Source of the DNA: Mycobacterium haemophilum DSM 44634
GTDB lineage: Bacteria; Actinomycetota; Actinomycetes; Mycobacteriales; Mycobacteriaceae
Length of the DNA stretch: 64,000 bases
NCBI RefSeq assembly: GCF_000340435.2
Contig: NZ_CP011883.2
Coordinates: 3,580,687-3,644,686, forward strand
Direction of reading: 5' to 3'
Shown: positions 16,291 to 23,027 of the stretch, piece by piece
Layout: each line of letters opens with the position of its first letter
How positions within the stretch are numbered: the first letter of the stretch is position 1
Made by a program: the position numbers and the translations under genes
The notes under the pieces: model-generated
Told to the model about the DNA's origin: nothing
Seen by the model: the letters and a program-made list of their open reading frames with translations, nothing else
The model's database searches: none

Positions 16291-17103
16291 ATGCGGATGC
16301 GCAAGGTGCTAACCGGTGTGGTCACAGCGGTGGTCGCCGTGGCTGTGATTGTTGTCGGCGCCCTCAGCGTCGATTACGGCACCAGCATCTACGCCGAGTA
16401 CCGCCTGTCGGTCAACGTGCGCAACGCGGCAAATCTCGGGTCGGACCCATTTGTTGCGATCCTGGCGTTCCCGTTCATCCCGCAGGCGATGCGGGACCAC
16501 TACACCGAGTTGGAGATCAAGGCCAACGCCGTCGACCACGCTATGGTCGGCAAGGCCTCCCTCGAAGCCACCATGTACTCGATCGACCTGACCTACGCGT
16601 CCTGGCTGATCAAGCCCGATGCGAAGCTCCCGGTAGACCGGCTAGAGAGCCGCATCATCATCGACTCGATGCATCTGGGCCAGTATCTGGGCATCAGCGA
16701 CCTCATGGTCGAGGCACCACACCGAGAAACCAACGACGCTACCGGCGGTACCACCGAATCGGGGATCTCCAGCGGCCATGGGCTGGTATTCAGCGGCACC
16801 CCGAAATCGGCCAACTTCGACCGCCGGGTCAGCGTCTTGGTGGACCTCTCCATCGCCCCTGAAGACCAGGCGACGCTGGTGTTTACCCCCACAGGCATCG
16901 TGACCGGACCCGACACCGCCAACCAACCCGTTCCGGATGACAAACGGGACGCCGTGCTACGTGCCTTCAGCGCCAGAATGCCCCACCAGAGGCTTCCGTT
17001 CGGGGTGGCGCCGACCAGCGAGGGAGCACGCGGCTCGGATGTGATCATCGAAGGCATCGCCCGGGGAGTAACGATCACCCTCGACGGGTTTAAGCAGTCA
17101 TGA
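16291..17103 (+). CDS. lmeA: LmeA, lipomannan-elongation cell-envelope protein (DUF2993)
   Basis: A 270-residue protein with one N-terminal hydrophobic segment (residues 6-28) that serves as signal anchor, followed by a DUF2993 lipid-binding-type domain. It matches Rv0817c, shown in mycobacteria to promote mannan elongation in lipomannan and lipoarabinomannan and to bind phospholipid in the periplasm. A second ATG two codons in is an equally good start. It lies upstream of thiX in the same direction, separated by a MIRU-like element. Confidence 0.9.
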   Translation: MRMRKVLTGVVTAVVAVAVIVVGALSVDYGTSIYAEYRLSVNVRNAANLGSDPFVAILAFPFIPQAMRDHYTELEIKANAVDHAMVGKASLEATMYSIDLTYASWLIKPDAKLPVDRLESRIIIDSMHLGQYLGISDLMVEAPHRETNDATGGTTESGISSGHGLVFSGTPKSANFDRRVSVLVDLSIAPEDQATLVFTPTGIVTGPDTANQPVPDDKRDAVLRAFSARMPHQRLPFGVAPTSEGARGSDVIIEGIARGVTITLDGFKQS

Positions 17104-17213
17104 TGCGCGCCGACGACGATGCGGTGGGGGCACCCCCAGCCGCGAAGCGGCGAGGGGGACGAAGCGATGAGGTGGGGGCACCACCCGCTTGCGGGGGAGA
17201 GCGGCGCCCATGA
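17104..17213 (+). repeat. MIRU-like element enlarged by two G/C palindromes
   Basis: The outer parts match the MIRU core seen twice elsewhere in this window (GCCGACGACGATGC, then GAAGCGATGAGG, then GAGCGGCGCCC before an ATG). The core is interrupted by two insertions: one contains the palindrome TGGGGGCACCCCCA, the other the hairpin CCCGCTTGCGGGG. It lies exactly between the lmeA stop and the thiX start. Confidence 0.6.
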
Positions 17214-17641
17214 TGGCGGTGATTGTGGCGACCATAGCGGTGGGGGTGCTGACAGCCCTTGCCGGATGGTTGCTGACTCGGCGCTCGGGAAACGTTCGCG
17301 AAATTCGTTCTGCGCCGGGTCAGGGCGCCGGCGCAGACACCGCAGACCTGGGCCTGTCGCGTACCGGGCCGACCATCGTGCATTTCAGCGCACCGTGGTG
17401 CGGGCCGTGCGATCGGGTACGTCGGGTGGTTGATCAGGTCTGCGAAGACCTGCGCGACCTGGGAGACATAGCCCACGTCGAGATCGATTTGGACGCTAAT
17501 CCCGCAGCTGCGCGCCGATTTTCGGTGCTCTCGCTGCCCACCACATTGATTTTCGATGCCGACGGACAGCAACGGTACCGGACGTCGGGAGTCCCCAAGG
17601 CCGCTGACCTGCAGTCCGCACTCGAACCATTGTTGGCTTGA
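17210..17641 (+). CDS. thiX: Membrane-anchored thioredoxin ThiX
   Basis: A 143-residue protein with an N-terminal transmembrane helix (residues 3-23) and a thioredoxin fold. It carries the active site W-C-G-P-C (Cys64, Cys67) and the cis-Pro loop S-L-P-T-T. The catalytic domain is probably exposed on the outer face. The start at the end of the MIRU-like element gives the family length. It lies upstream of the sulfur operon, which fits a role in thiol-disulfide or sulfur-transfer chemistry, but its partner is not known. Confidence 0.9.
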   Translation: MMAVIVATIAVGVLTALAGWLLTRRSGNVREIRSAPGQGAGADTADLGLSRTGPTIVHFSAPWCGPCDRVRRVVDQVCEDLRDLGDIAHVEIDLDANPAAARRFSVLSLPTTLIFDADGQQRYRTSGVPKAADLQSALEPLLA

Positions 17642-17670
17642 TCACCATGTCATTGGGTAAGCTGGCCGAC

Positions 17671-17760
17671 GTGTCAACCCGCCTCGAGCCCATGCTCACC
17701 AAGCGCCGCGCAGTCGATCTGTGCCGCATCGCGGGTTGTTGCTGTTGCTGTAGCTGCTGA
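17671..17760 (+). CDS. Poly-cysteine regulatory leader peptide
   Basis: A 29-codon reading frame starting at GTG ends in G-C-C-C-C-C-S-C followed by TGA. It lies 110 bases upstream of the DUF4395-cysA2-sseC2 operon. Actinobacterial leaders with a C-terminal run of Cys codons are known to control sulfur genes by cysteine-responsive attenuation of translational coupling: ribosomes stalled at Cys codons when Cys-tRNA is scarce change access to the downstream start. The upstream part (S-T-R-L-E-P-M-L-T-K-R-R-A-V-D-L-C) matches what I recall of mycobacterial versions. Its function here is inferred from position and sequence. Confidence 0.85.
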   Translation: MSTRLEPMLTKRRAVDLCRIAGCCCCCSC

Positions 17761-17869
17761 GTCGCCGCGCTCGTCGACGCCGCACCTGGAGCAGCTTTCG
17801 GAGCCTACTAAGGCATGACTCCCATTTTTCCGTGCAACAGGAGATCTAGAAGTAGCTAGGAGTAGCACA

Positions 17870-18340
17870 GTGACGATCAATAGCACCTCCATCGGAGGAG
17901 ATGTTGTCGATGTCCGCGGCCCACGGTTTGCTGCCTGGGTTACGACCGCAGTTCTGCAGACCGTCCTAATCGTCTCGGTCGTCAGTCCGCTGGCGGCCGC
18001 GTTACTGCTGGGCCTGCAGGCCGTGGTTTTTGCCAGCGGCGCTGTTGGCGGCCCGCGCCGGCACCCATACGGACGGGTGTTCGCCGCCCTGGTGGCGCCT
18101 CGGCTGGGTCCGGTGAAAGAGCGCGAACCGGTGCCACCGCTCAAGTTCGCCCAACTGGTTGGCTTCGTCTTCGCGGTTTGCGGTGTTGCCGGATTCGCCG
18201 CCGGCGCTTTCTTGGCGGGTGTCATCGCGACGGCGGCCGCATTGGTGGCCGCCTTCCTCAACGCAGCATTCGGCATCTGCCTGGGCTGTCAGCTCTACCC
18301 GGTTGTGGCGCGGTTCCGACGCACTCCCCGTCCCGTTTAA
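17870..18340 (+). CDS. DUF4395 membrane protein of the sulfur operon
   Basis: A 156-residue membrane protein with about four hydrophobic segments. It has the DUF4395 layout: an N-terminal V-D-V-R-G-P-R-F-A-A, the P-x-x-H-P-Y-G-R-V loop (here G-P-R-R-H-P-Y-G-R-V-F) and a C-terminal C-L-G-C pair (G-I-C-L-G-C-Q-L). The family is regularly found beside rhodaneses and thioredoxins and is suspected to handle sulfur transport or redox. The GTG start has AGGAG upstream. It is the first structural gene after the poly-Cys leader. Confidence 0.85.
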   Translation: MTINSTSIGGDVVDVRGPRFAAWVTTAVLQTVLIVSVVSPLAAALLLGLQAVVFASGAVGGPRRHPYGRVFAALVAPRLGPVKEREPVPPLKFAQLVGFVFAVCGVAGFAAGAFLAGVIATAAALVAAFLNAAFGICLGCQLYPVVARFRRTPRPV

Positions 18341-18389
18341 CCCTGGTTGACCACCCTGTTCACCCCAAAGTAAGTGAAAGGATCCCACC

Positions 18390-19232
18390 ATGGCACGCTC
18401 CGATGTCCTGGTCTCCGCCGACTGGGCCGAGAGTAATCTCAGCAACCCTCAGGCCGCGAAGATCGTCTTCGTCGAAGTGGACGAGGACACCAGCGCCTAC
18501 GACGGCGGCCACATTGCCGGCGCGATCAAGCTGGACTGGCGCACGGATTTGCAAGACCCGGTGAAGCGCGACTTCGTCGACGCCCAGCAATTCTCCAAAT
18601 TGCTGAGTGACCGTGGCATTTCCAATGACGACACCGTGATCCTGTACGGCGGCAACAACAACTGGTTCGCCGCCTACGCGTACTGGTATTTCAAGCTGTA
18701 CGGGCATGACAAAGTCAAACTGCTTGACGGCGGCCGCAAGAAGTGGGAGCTCGACGGTCGCCCACTGTCCACCGACACCGTCAACAGACCGGCGACCTCC
18801 TACATTGCTGCCGCACCGGACAACACCATCCGGGCCTTTCGGGACGAGGTCATCGCGTCCATCAACATCAAAAATCTCGTCGACGTACGTTCCCCCGACG
18901 AGTTCTCCGGCAAGATCCTGGCGCCTGCCCACCTGCCCCAGGAGCAGAGCCAGCGACCCGGCCACATCCCAGGCGCGATCAACGTACCGTGGAGCAAGGC
19001 CGCCAATGAGGATGGCACCTTCAAATCCGACGAGGAGTTGGCCACGCTGTACGCCAACGCCGGCCTGGAGGGGTCGAAGGAGACGATCGCCTACTGCCGG
19101 ATCGGTGAGCGGTCATCCCACACCTGGTTTGTGCTGCGCGAGTTGCTCGGACATCAGAACGTCAAGAACTACGACGGCAGTTGGACGGAATACGGCTCCC
19201 TGGTGGGCGCCCCGATCGAGTTGGGAAGCTGA
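18390..19232 (+). CDS. cysA2: Thiosulfate sulfurtransferase (two-domain rhodanese) CysA2
   Basis: A 280-residue tandem rhodanese. The C-terminal domain has the catalytic loop Y-C-R-I-G-E-R-S-S-H-T with the persulfide-forming Cys; the N-terminal domain is inactive, as usual. It transfers sulfane sulfur and is annotated in M. tuberculosis as part of a secreted or surface set (CysA2/CysA3). A GAAAGGA ribosome site precedes the ATG. sseC2 starts one base after its stop. Confidence 0.95.
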   Translation: MARSDVLVSADWAESNLSNPQAAKIVFVEVDEDTSAYDGGHIAGAIKLDWRTDLQDPVKRDFVDAQQFSKLLSDRGISNDDTVILYGGNNNWFAAYAYWYFKLYGHDKVKLLDGGRKKWELDGRPLSTDTVNRPATSYIAAAPDNTIRAFRDEVIASINIKNLVDVRSPDEFSGKILAPAHLPQEQSQRPGHIPGAINVPWSKAANEDGTFKSDEELATLYANAGLEGSKETIAYCRIGERSSHTWFVLRELLGHQNVKNYDGSWTEYGSLVGAPIELGS

Positions 19233-19233
19233 T

Positions 19234-19536
19234 ATGTGCTCTGGGCCGAAACAAGGACTGACGTTGCCCGCCAGCGTCGACCTCGAGAAGGAAACGGTGA
19301 TCACCGGTCGCGTGGTTGACCGCGAAGGCCAAGCCGTAGGTGGCGCGTTCGTTCGTCTGCTGGACTCGTCCAACGAGTTCACAGCCGAGGTGGTCGCCTC
19401 GGCCACCGGTGACTTCCGGTTTTTCGCCGCGCCGGGATCCTGGACGCTGCGCGCGCTGTCTTCAGTCGGTAATGGCGACGCCGTGGTGTCGCCGTCGGGT
19501 GCGGGCATCCACGAGGTCAACGTCAAGATCGCCTGA
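19234..19536 (+). CDS. sseC2: SseC2 sulfur-metabolism protein (DUF1416)
   Basis: A 100-residue protein beginning M-C-S-G-P-K-Q-G-L-T-L-P, with a carboxypeptidase-regulatory-like beta-sandwich (V-I-T-G-R-V-V-D-R-E-G-Q-A-V-G-G-A-F-V-R). SseC proteins always accompany CysA rhodaneses in mycobacteria. The conserved Cys2 may carry sulfur, but the biochemical role is not established. The start codon sits next to the cysA2 stop, so translation is coupled. Confidence 0.92.
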   Translation: MCSGPKQGLTLPASVDLEKETVITGRVVDREGQAVGGAFVRLLDSSNEFTAEVVASATGDFRFFAAPGSWTLRALSSVGNGDAVVSPSGAGIHEVNVKIA

Positions 19537-19598
19537 CCGGCCTGACAGACCTGCCCCGGAAGCCACCACCGACCAATAAGACGAATAGACTCGTCCCC

Positions 19599-19697
19599 GT
19601 GGTGCTCTTCTTCGAGATCATGCTGGTCGTGGCCGTGGTGGTCATCTCGTGGTTTGCCCTTTATACGCTGTACCGGCTGATCACTGACGAGTCGTGA
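19599..19697 (+). CDS. Small membrane protein, 32 residues
   Basis: A GTG-initiated frame encodes a single-helix peptide (V-V-L-F-F-E-I-M-L-V-V-A-V-V-V-I-S-W-F-A-L-Y, then R-L-I-T-D-E-S). It lies 62 bases after sseC2, and its stop is embedded in the first bases of a MIRU that leads into the next gene. Hydrophobic character, a charged tail and position inside a compact operon argue that it is real. I know no function. Confidence 0.6.
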   Translation: MVLFFEIMLVVAVVVISWFALYTLYRLITDES

Positions 19698-19751
19698 AGC
19701 CCGCCGGCGACGATACAGAGCGCAGCGACGGGGAAGAGCGGCGCACGTGAC
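19695..19751 (+). repeat. MIRU element
   Basis: A 57-base intergenic element runs from the stop codon of the small membrane gene to the GTG start of the nitrobindin gene. Its core (CCGCCGGCGACGATAC, AGAGCGCAGCGACG, GAGCGGCGCACGTGA) matches the mycobacterial interspersed repetitive unit known from senX3-regX3. Stop and start codons at the two ends are typical of MIRUs that link genes of one operon. Confidence 0.85.
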
Positions 19752-20424
19752 CTCCGACGAGGTCCGTGACGGACCGGGCGATCCCGCGGACTCCGGTGAA
19801 CGTGCGGCTGCTGGGATGTTTCACGCTGCCGAGCGATCGACGGTGAGCGCAGCCCGAAATATCCCAGCTTTCGATGATTTGCCGATCCCCTCCGACACCG
19901 CGAATCTGCGCGAAGGCGCTAACCTCAATGACGCTTTGCTGGCACTGCTGCCGCTGGTCGGCGTGTGGCGCGGCGAAGGCGAGGGCCGCGGACCCAACGG
20001 CGACTACCGCTTCGGCCAGCAGATTGTGGTCTCGCACGACGGTGGTGATTACCTGAATTGGGAAGCCCGGTCGTGGCGGCTCAACGACGCCGGCGAGTAT
20101 CAGGAAGCTGGCTTACGTGAGACGGGTTTCTGGCGTTTCGTCAGCGATCCATACGATCCGACCGAATCCCAGGCGATCGAATTGCTGTTAGCCCACTCGG
20201 CTGGTTACGTCGAATTGTTTTACGGGCGGCCACGCAACGCGTCATCGTGGGAGTTGGTCACCGATGCCCTGGCTTGCAGTAAATCCGGCGTGCTCGTCGG
20301 CGGCGCCAAACGGCTTTACGGCATCGTCGAAGGCGGCGACCTCGCCTACGTCGAAGAACGAGTAGACGCCGACGGGGGACTGGTGCCACATCTATCGGCG
20401 AGACTGTCCCGATTCGCCGGATAG
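19747..20424 (+). CDS. Nitrobindin-like FABP-fold protein (Rv0813c-type)
   Basis: A 225-residue protein with a disordered N-terminal 50 residues and a ten-stranded barrel beginning at L-V-G-V-W-R-G-E-G-E-G, the G-x-W-x-G-x-G-x-G signature of nitrobindins (DUF1794/THAP4 group). Rv0813c was crystallised as a fatty-acid-binding-protein-like barrel; related nitrobindins bind heme and isomerise peroxynitrite. The GTG start is supplied by the MIRU. Confidence 0.9.
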   Translation: MTSDEVRDGPGDPADSGERAAAGMFHAAERSTVSAARNIPAFDDLPIPSDTANLREGANLNDALLALLPLVGVWRGEGEGRGPNGDYRFGQQIVVSHDGGDYLNWEARSWRLNDAGEYQEAGLRETGFWRFVSDPYDPTESQAIELLLAHSAGYVELFYGRPRNASSWELVTDALACSKSGVLVGGAKRLYGIVEGGDLAYVEERVDADGGLVPHLSARLSRFAG

Positions 20425-20448
20425 CGGCGTGGGCCTAAAAAGACACCT

Positions 20449-20489
20449 TCGAACGATCATTCTGTGTGTACTGTTCGACGTCTGAACAG
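20449..20489 (+). promoter_or_regulatory. Inverted repeats upstream of the TrkA-N/RyR gene
   Basis: The 93-base gap before the RyR-domain gene holds a perfect dyad CTGTTC-GACGTCT-GAACAG at 20471-20489. TCGAAC at 20449 and GTTCGA at 20473 form a second inverted pair spaced 18 bases apart. The half-sites resemble mycobacterial LexA half-sites, but the spacing is wrong for an SOS box (four bases expected). It is therefore a candidate operator for an unknown regulator. Confidence 0.35.
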
Positions 20490-20517
20490 CCGATATCCCA
20501 GGAAGGAGGTCGGCCGG

Positions 20518-22878
20518 ATGCGTCGCACCAGAACAACCTCGCCCGTGACGCGCAGGGTCGTATCCGCGGTTGGCCTGCTACTGATCGGCTATCTGGCCGT
20601 GGTGGCGGCGCAACCCGCCATCATCGACGCACTACCGACCTGGCTCGGGTGGTTCGGCCGGCCGGGATCGATGCCGACGATCGGGATCGTGGTGACCGTG
20701 CTGATCGCGGCGTGTGTGCTGACCTTCCGATCGGATAGCAGCCACCGGGTAGTAGGCATGTCGTTCACCGTGATCGCCGTGCTGATCGCGATGAGCGCGG
20801 TTCTGGGCCTCACCTCCTACTGGGGATGCCACGACGCCAATCATCCCGCCTTCTTCACCCCGCTGATGGCGACAGCCCAGTTGGTCAAAGGCGGCACCGG
20901 CGACTTTTCCGTGAGCGGGCGCACCTGCCCGTATCCCACCCCAGCCGGCCTAGAAGTAGCACGAATAGCGGCTCTGTCGGCGATCTTCACCGGCTTGGGT
21001 GGTGTGGTGGTCGGCGTGTTCCGGTCCCAGGTGGATCGGCTCCGAGCCAACCTCGCCGATTCTGTGACCGCGATTGTCGGTGTCGACGACGACACGCAAT
21101 CGATGATCAGCGGGGTCGCCCAAACGCTGGACCGGCGCGGCACCCTGGTCGTCATCACCGGCACCAGCGACAACCGGGTACAACAGGCCCGCCGCCAGGG
21201 CGCCCGGGTGGTCTTGGTGGATTTCAATGCACCATCCGCCCTGGTGTCGCTACGGCTTTGGCGACACCTGTCTCGCCTCTATCTGATGTCGGCCGATCCC
21301 GCAACCAACCTGCTGTGGCTGGACCTCATCAGTCGTCGACTCTCCGAGGTCGCCCACAAGCAGCGGTTGCCCCTTATCGTGCGCATGGACGACCCCTGGT
21401 TGGCCCAGGCCTGGCGCGCCCAGCAGTTCGGCGGATCCGACACCCGGTGGGCCGCCGATGTGGTGGGCAAGTACGAGGTGACCGCCGGCAGGCTACTCGA
21501 CGGCATCATCGCGACGGGCCGAACAAAACGTGTATTCATCTGCGGCACTTCGCAATTGACCCTAGCGTTGTGCGCGGATCTGACCCAACGCGCCCTGGAA
21601 CGCGACTTCTACACCCCTCCGGGCTCCGTGCCGCTGCCGGCGCTGACCCTCGTCGAAAGAGACGCTGAGGAGTACTTGCGCGATCACGAGTTTCACCGTC
21701 AGCAAACCGGGTTCATATCAACGGGACCGGCCATCGACGCGGTAGCGGAAGCTCCGACGATACCGACCCTGCTGAAGCTGATCGGTGACGCCGATCCGGC
21801 AACCAGCGCGGTGATCTTGGTGGACGCCCATGCGGCGACGACGGGCACCAGGCTGGCCGCGCGTTTCCCCGACATGCCCGTCTACACCTCGGACCTCAAC
21901 ACCAGCATCGCCGATGACTCGATCCAAGTCGTCGGCATGCTGCAGTCCTACTCCCTGGTGCTGGACACCCGCGAGGGTCAGGTCCAGGATGCGTGGGAGC
22001 GCGCGGCGAGGCTGATCCACGAACGCTATGTGTCGACGATTGACCCCAGTTGGCCGCGTGGCCCGGCGGCCGTGCCATGGGCTGAGCTCGATGAGTTCTA
22101 CCGGGGATCCAACCGGCGCCAGGTGCGCAATGCCTTGTGGATGGTCGAACAGATCGCCGGCCACACCTGGAACACCTGGGGCAGCCCGCCGGCACAGCTG
22201 TCCGGGCGCGACATGGCCGGATCGCCGCCACTAGAACAGCTTGCTCTCATGGGCTTTGACCACTACTCCGCGATGAGCATGGCGCGCGCCGAACACGAGG
22301 ACTGGTGTCGCTACTACCGGCGCAACGGCTGGAAGTATGGTCCGATCCGCGACGATGCCCGCCGGATCCATGACAAGCTGGTCGACTGGTCCGTGGTCGA
22401 AAGCAAGCCGGATCTTGTCGAGGCCGCGGTGCGCAGTTTGGCGGCCACCCTGTGGAGCCTGCGCCAGCTCGGCTTTCGGTCCCGTCCGCTGTGGCAATCG
22501 TTCACTCGCGTCGGGACGGTCACCGCCGAGCAGCGGCAGACACCGTGGACCTGGCGATCGGACTCCGGACACACGATGCGGGCCGACGCCGGAGACTGGG
22601 CGGTCCAGTCCGACGGAAAGATGTGGTCGGTGCGCGACGACATCTTCCGCGACACCTATGAGGAGACCGGCGACGGCCAGTGGCGCCGGAAGGGACGAGT
22701 TCAAGCCCGTCCGGCGCAGGCCGGCGAGACCGTCAACACCCTAGAGGGCCCAACTACCGCTGCGGACGGAGACTGGGTGGTGCGGGGATCCAACGGCGAA
22801 CAATGGCCGGTTCCCGGTGACGAGTTCGCACGTCGCTACGTCGAATTCCAGCCACAAGCTAAACACCTTGAGGGGTAA
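20518..22878 (+). CDS. Membrane protein with TrkA-N-like NAD-binding domains and a RyR domain
   Basis: A 786-residue protein starting at an ATG behind AAGGAGG. Four membrane helices are visible near residues 14-33, 53-71, 78-99 and 147-168, with a long loop before the last. Two Rossmann-like TrkA-N/RCK-type units follow (from about 183 and from about 337, K-R-V-F-I-C-G-T-S). A RyR domain lies near 587-640 (H-E-D-W-C-R-Y-Y, N-G-W-K-Y-G-P-I-R-D-D, I-H-D-K-L-V-D-W). The C terminus has two copies of a G-D-W-x-V-x-x-x-G-x-x-W-x-V module (691-717, 750-776). The layout suggests a ligand-gated ion channel or sensor in which RyR and TrkA-N domains bind nucleotides. It is not part of this interval in M. 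tuberculosis. The TIR gene follows 149 bases downstream on the same strand. Confidence 0.8.
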   Translation: MRRTRTTSPVTRRVVSAVGLLLIGYLAVVAAQPAIIDALPTWLGWFGRPGSMPTIGIVVTVLIAACVLTFRSDSSHRVVGMSFTVIAVLIAMSAVLGLTSYWGCHDANHPAFFTPLMATAQLVKGGTGDFSVSGRTCPYPTPAGLEVARIAALSAIFTGLGGVVVGVFRSQVDRLRANLADSVTAIVGVDDDTQSMISGVAQTLDRRGTLVVITGTSDNRVQQARRQGARVVLVDFNAPSALVSLRLWRHLSRLYLMSADPATNLLWLDLISRRLSEVAHKQRLPLIVRMDDPWLAQAWRAQQFGGSDTRWAADVVGKYEVTAGRLLDGIIATGRTKRVFICGTSQLTLALCADLTQRALERDFYTPPGSVPLPALTLVERDAEEYLRDHEFHRQQTGFISTGPAIDAVAEAPTIPTLLKLIGDADPATSAVILVDAHAATTGTRLAARFPDMPVYTSDLNTSIADDSIQVVGMLQSYSLVLDTREGQVQDAWERAARLIHERYVSTIDPSWPRGPAAVPWAELDEFYRGSNRRQVRNALWMVEQIAGHTWNTWGSPPAQLSGRDMAGSPPLEQLALMGFDHYSAMSMARAEHEDWCRYYRRNGWKYGPIRDDARRIHDKLVDWSVVESKPDLVEAAVRSLAATLWSLRQLGFRSRPLWQSFTRVGTVTAEQRQTPWTWRSDSGHTMRADAGDWAVQSDGKMWSVRDDIFRDTYEETGDGQWRRKGRVQARPAQAGETVNTLEGPTTAADGDWVVRGSNGEQWPVPGDEFARRYVEFQPQAKHLEG

Positions 22879-23027
22879 GGGATCCAACTCTGTGATTTAG
22901 CCGATGACCTGTTCGCGGAATCGGGCCTGGCTATGGCTGGAGCCGTTTACTGTGCGTAGTAGCATGCGCTAGCGTCGCATCACGGATTCGCCGTGTTTGC
23001 TTGCTGTGCCTTGTTGAGGAGAGTGCT

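Noticed and set aside
16092..16862. A 256-codon frame starting in the 56-bp repeats
   Set aside because: It encodes the repeats and then an out-of-frame reading of lmeA; the correct lmeA frame has a signal anchor and DUF2993 pattern.
20449..20478. TCGAAC and GTTCGA half-sites as an SOS (LexA) box for the RyR gene
   Set aside because: The mycobacterial LexA box needs four bases between half-sites; here they are 18 apart.
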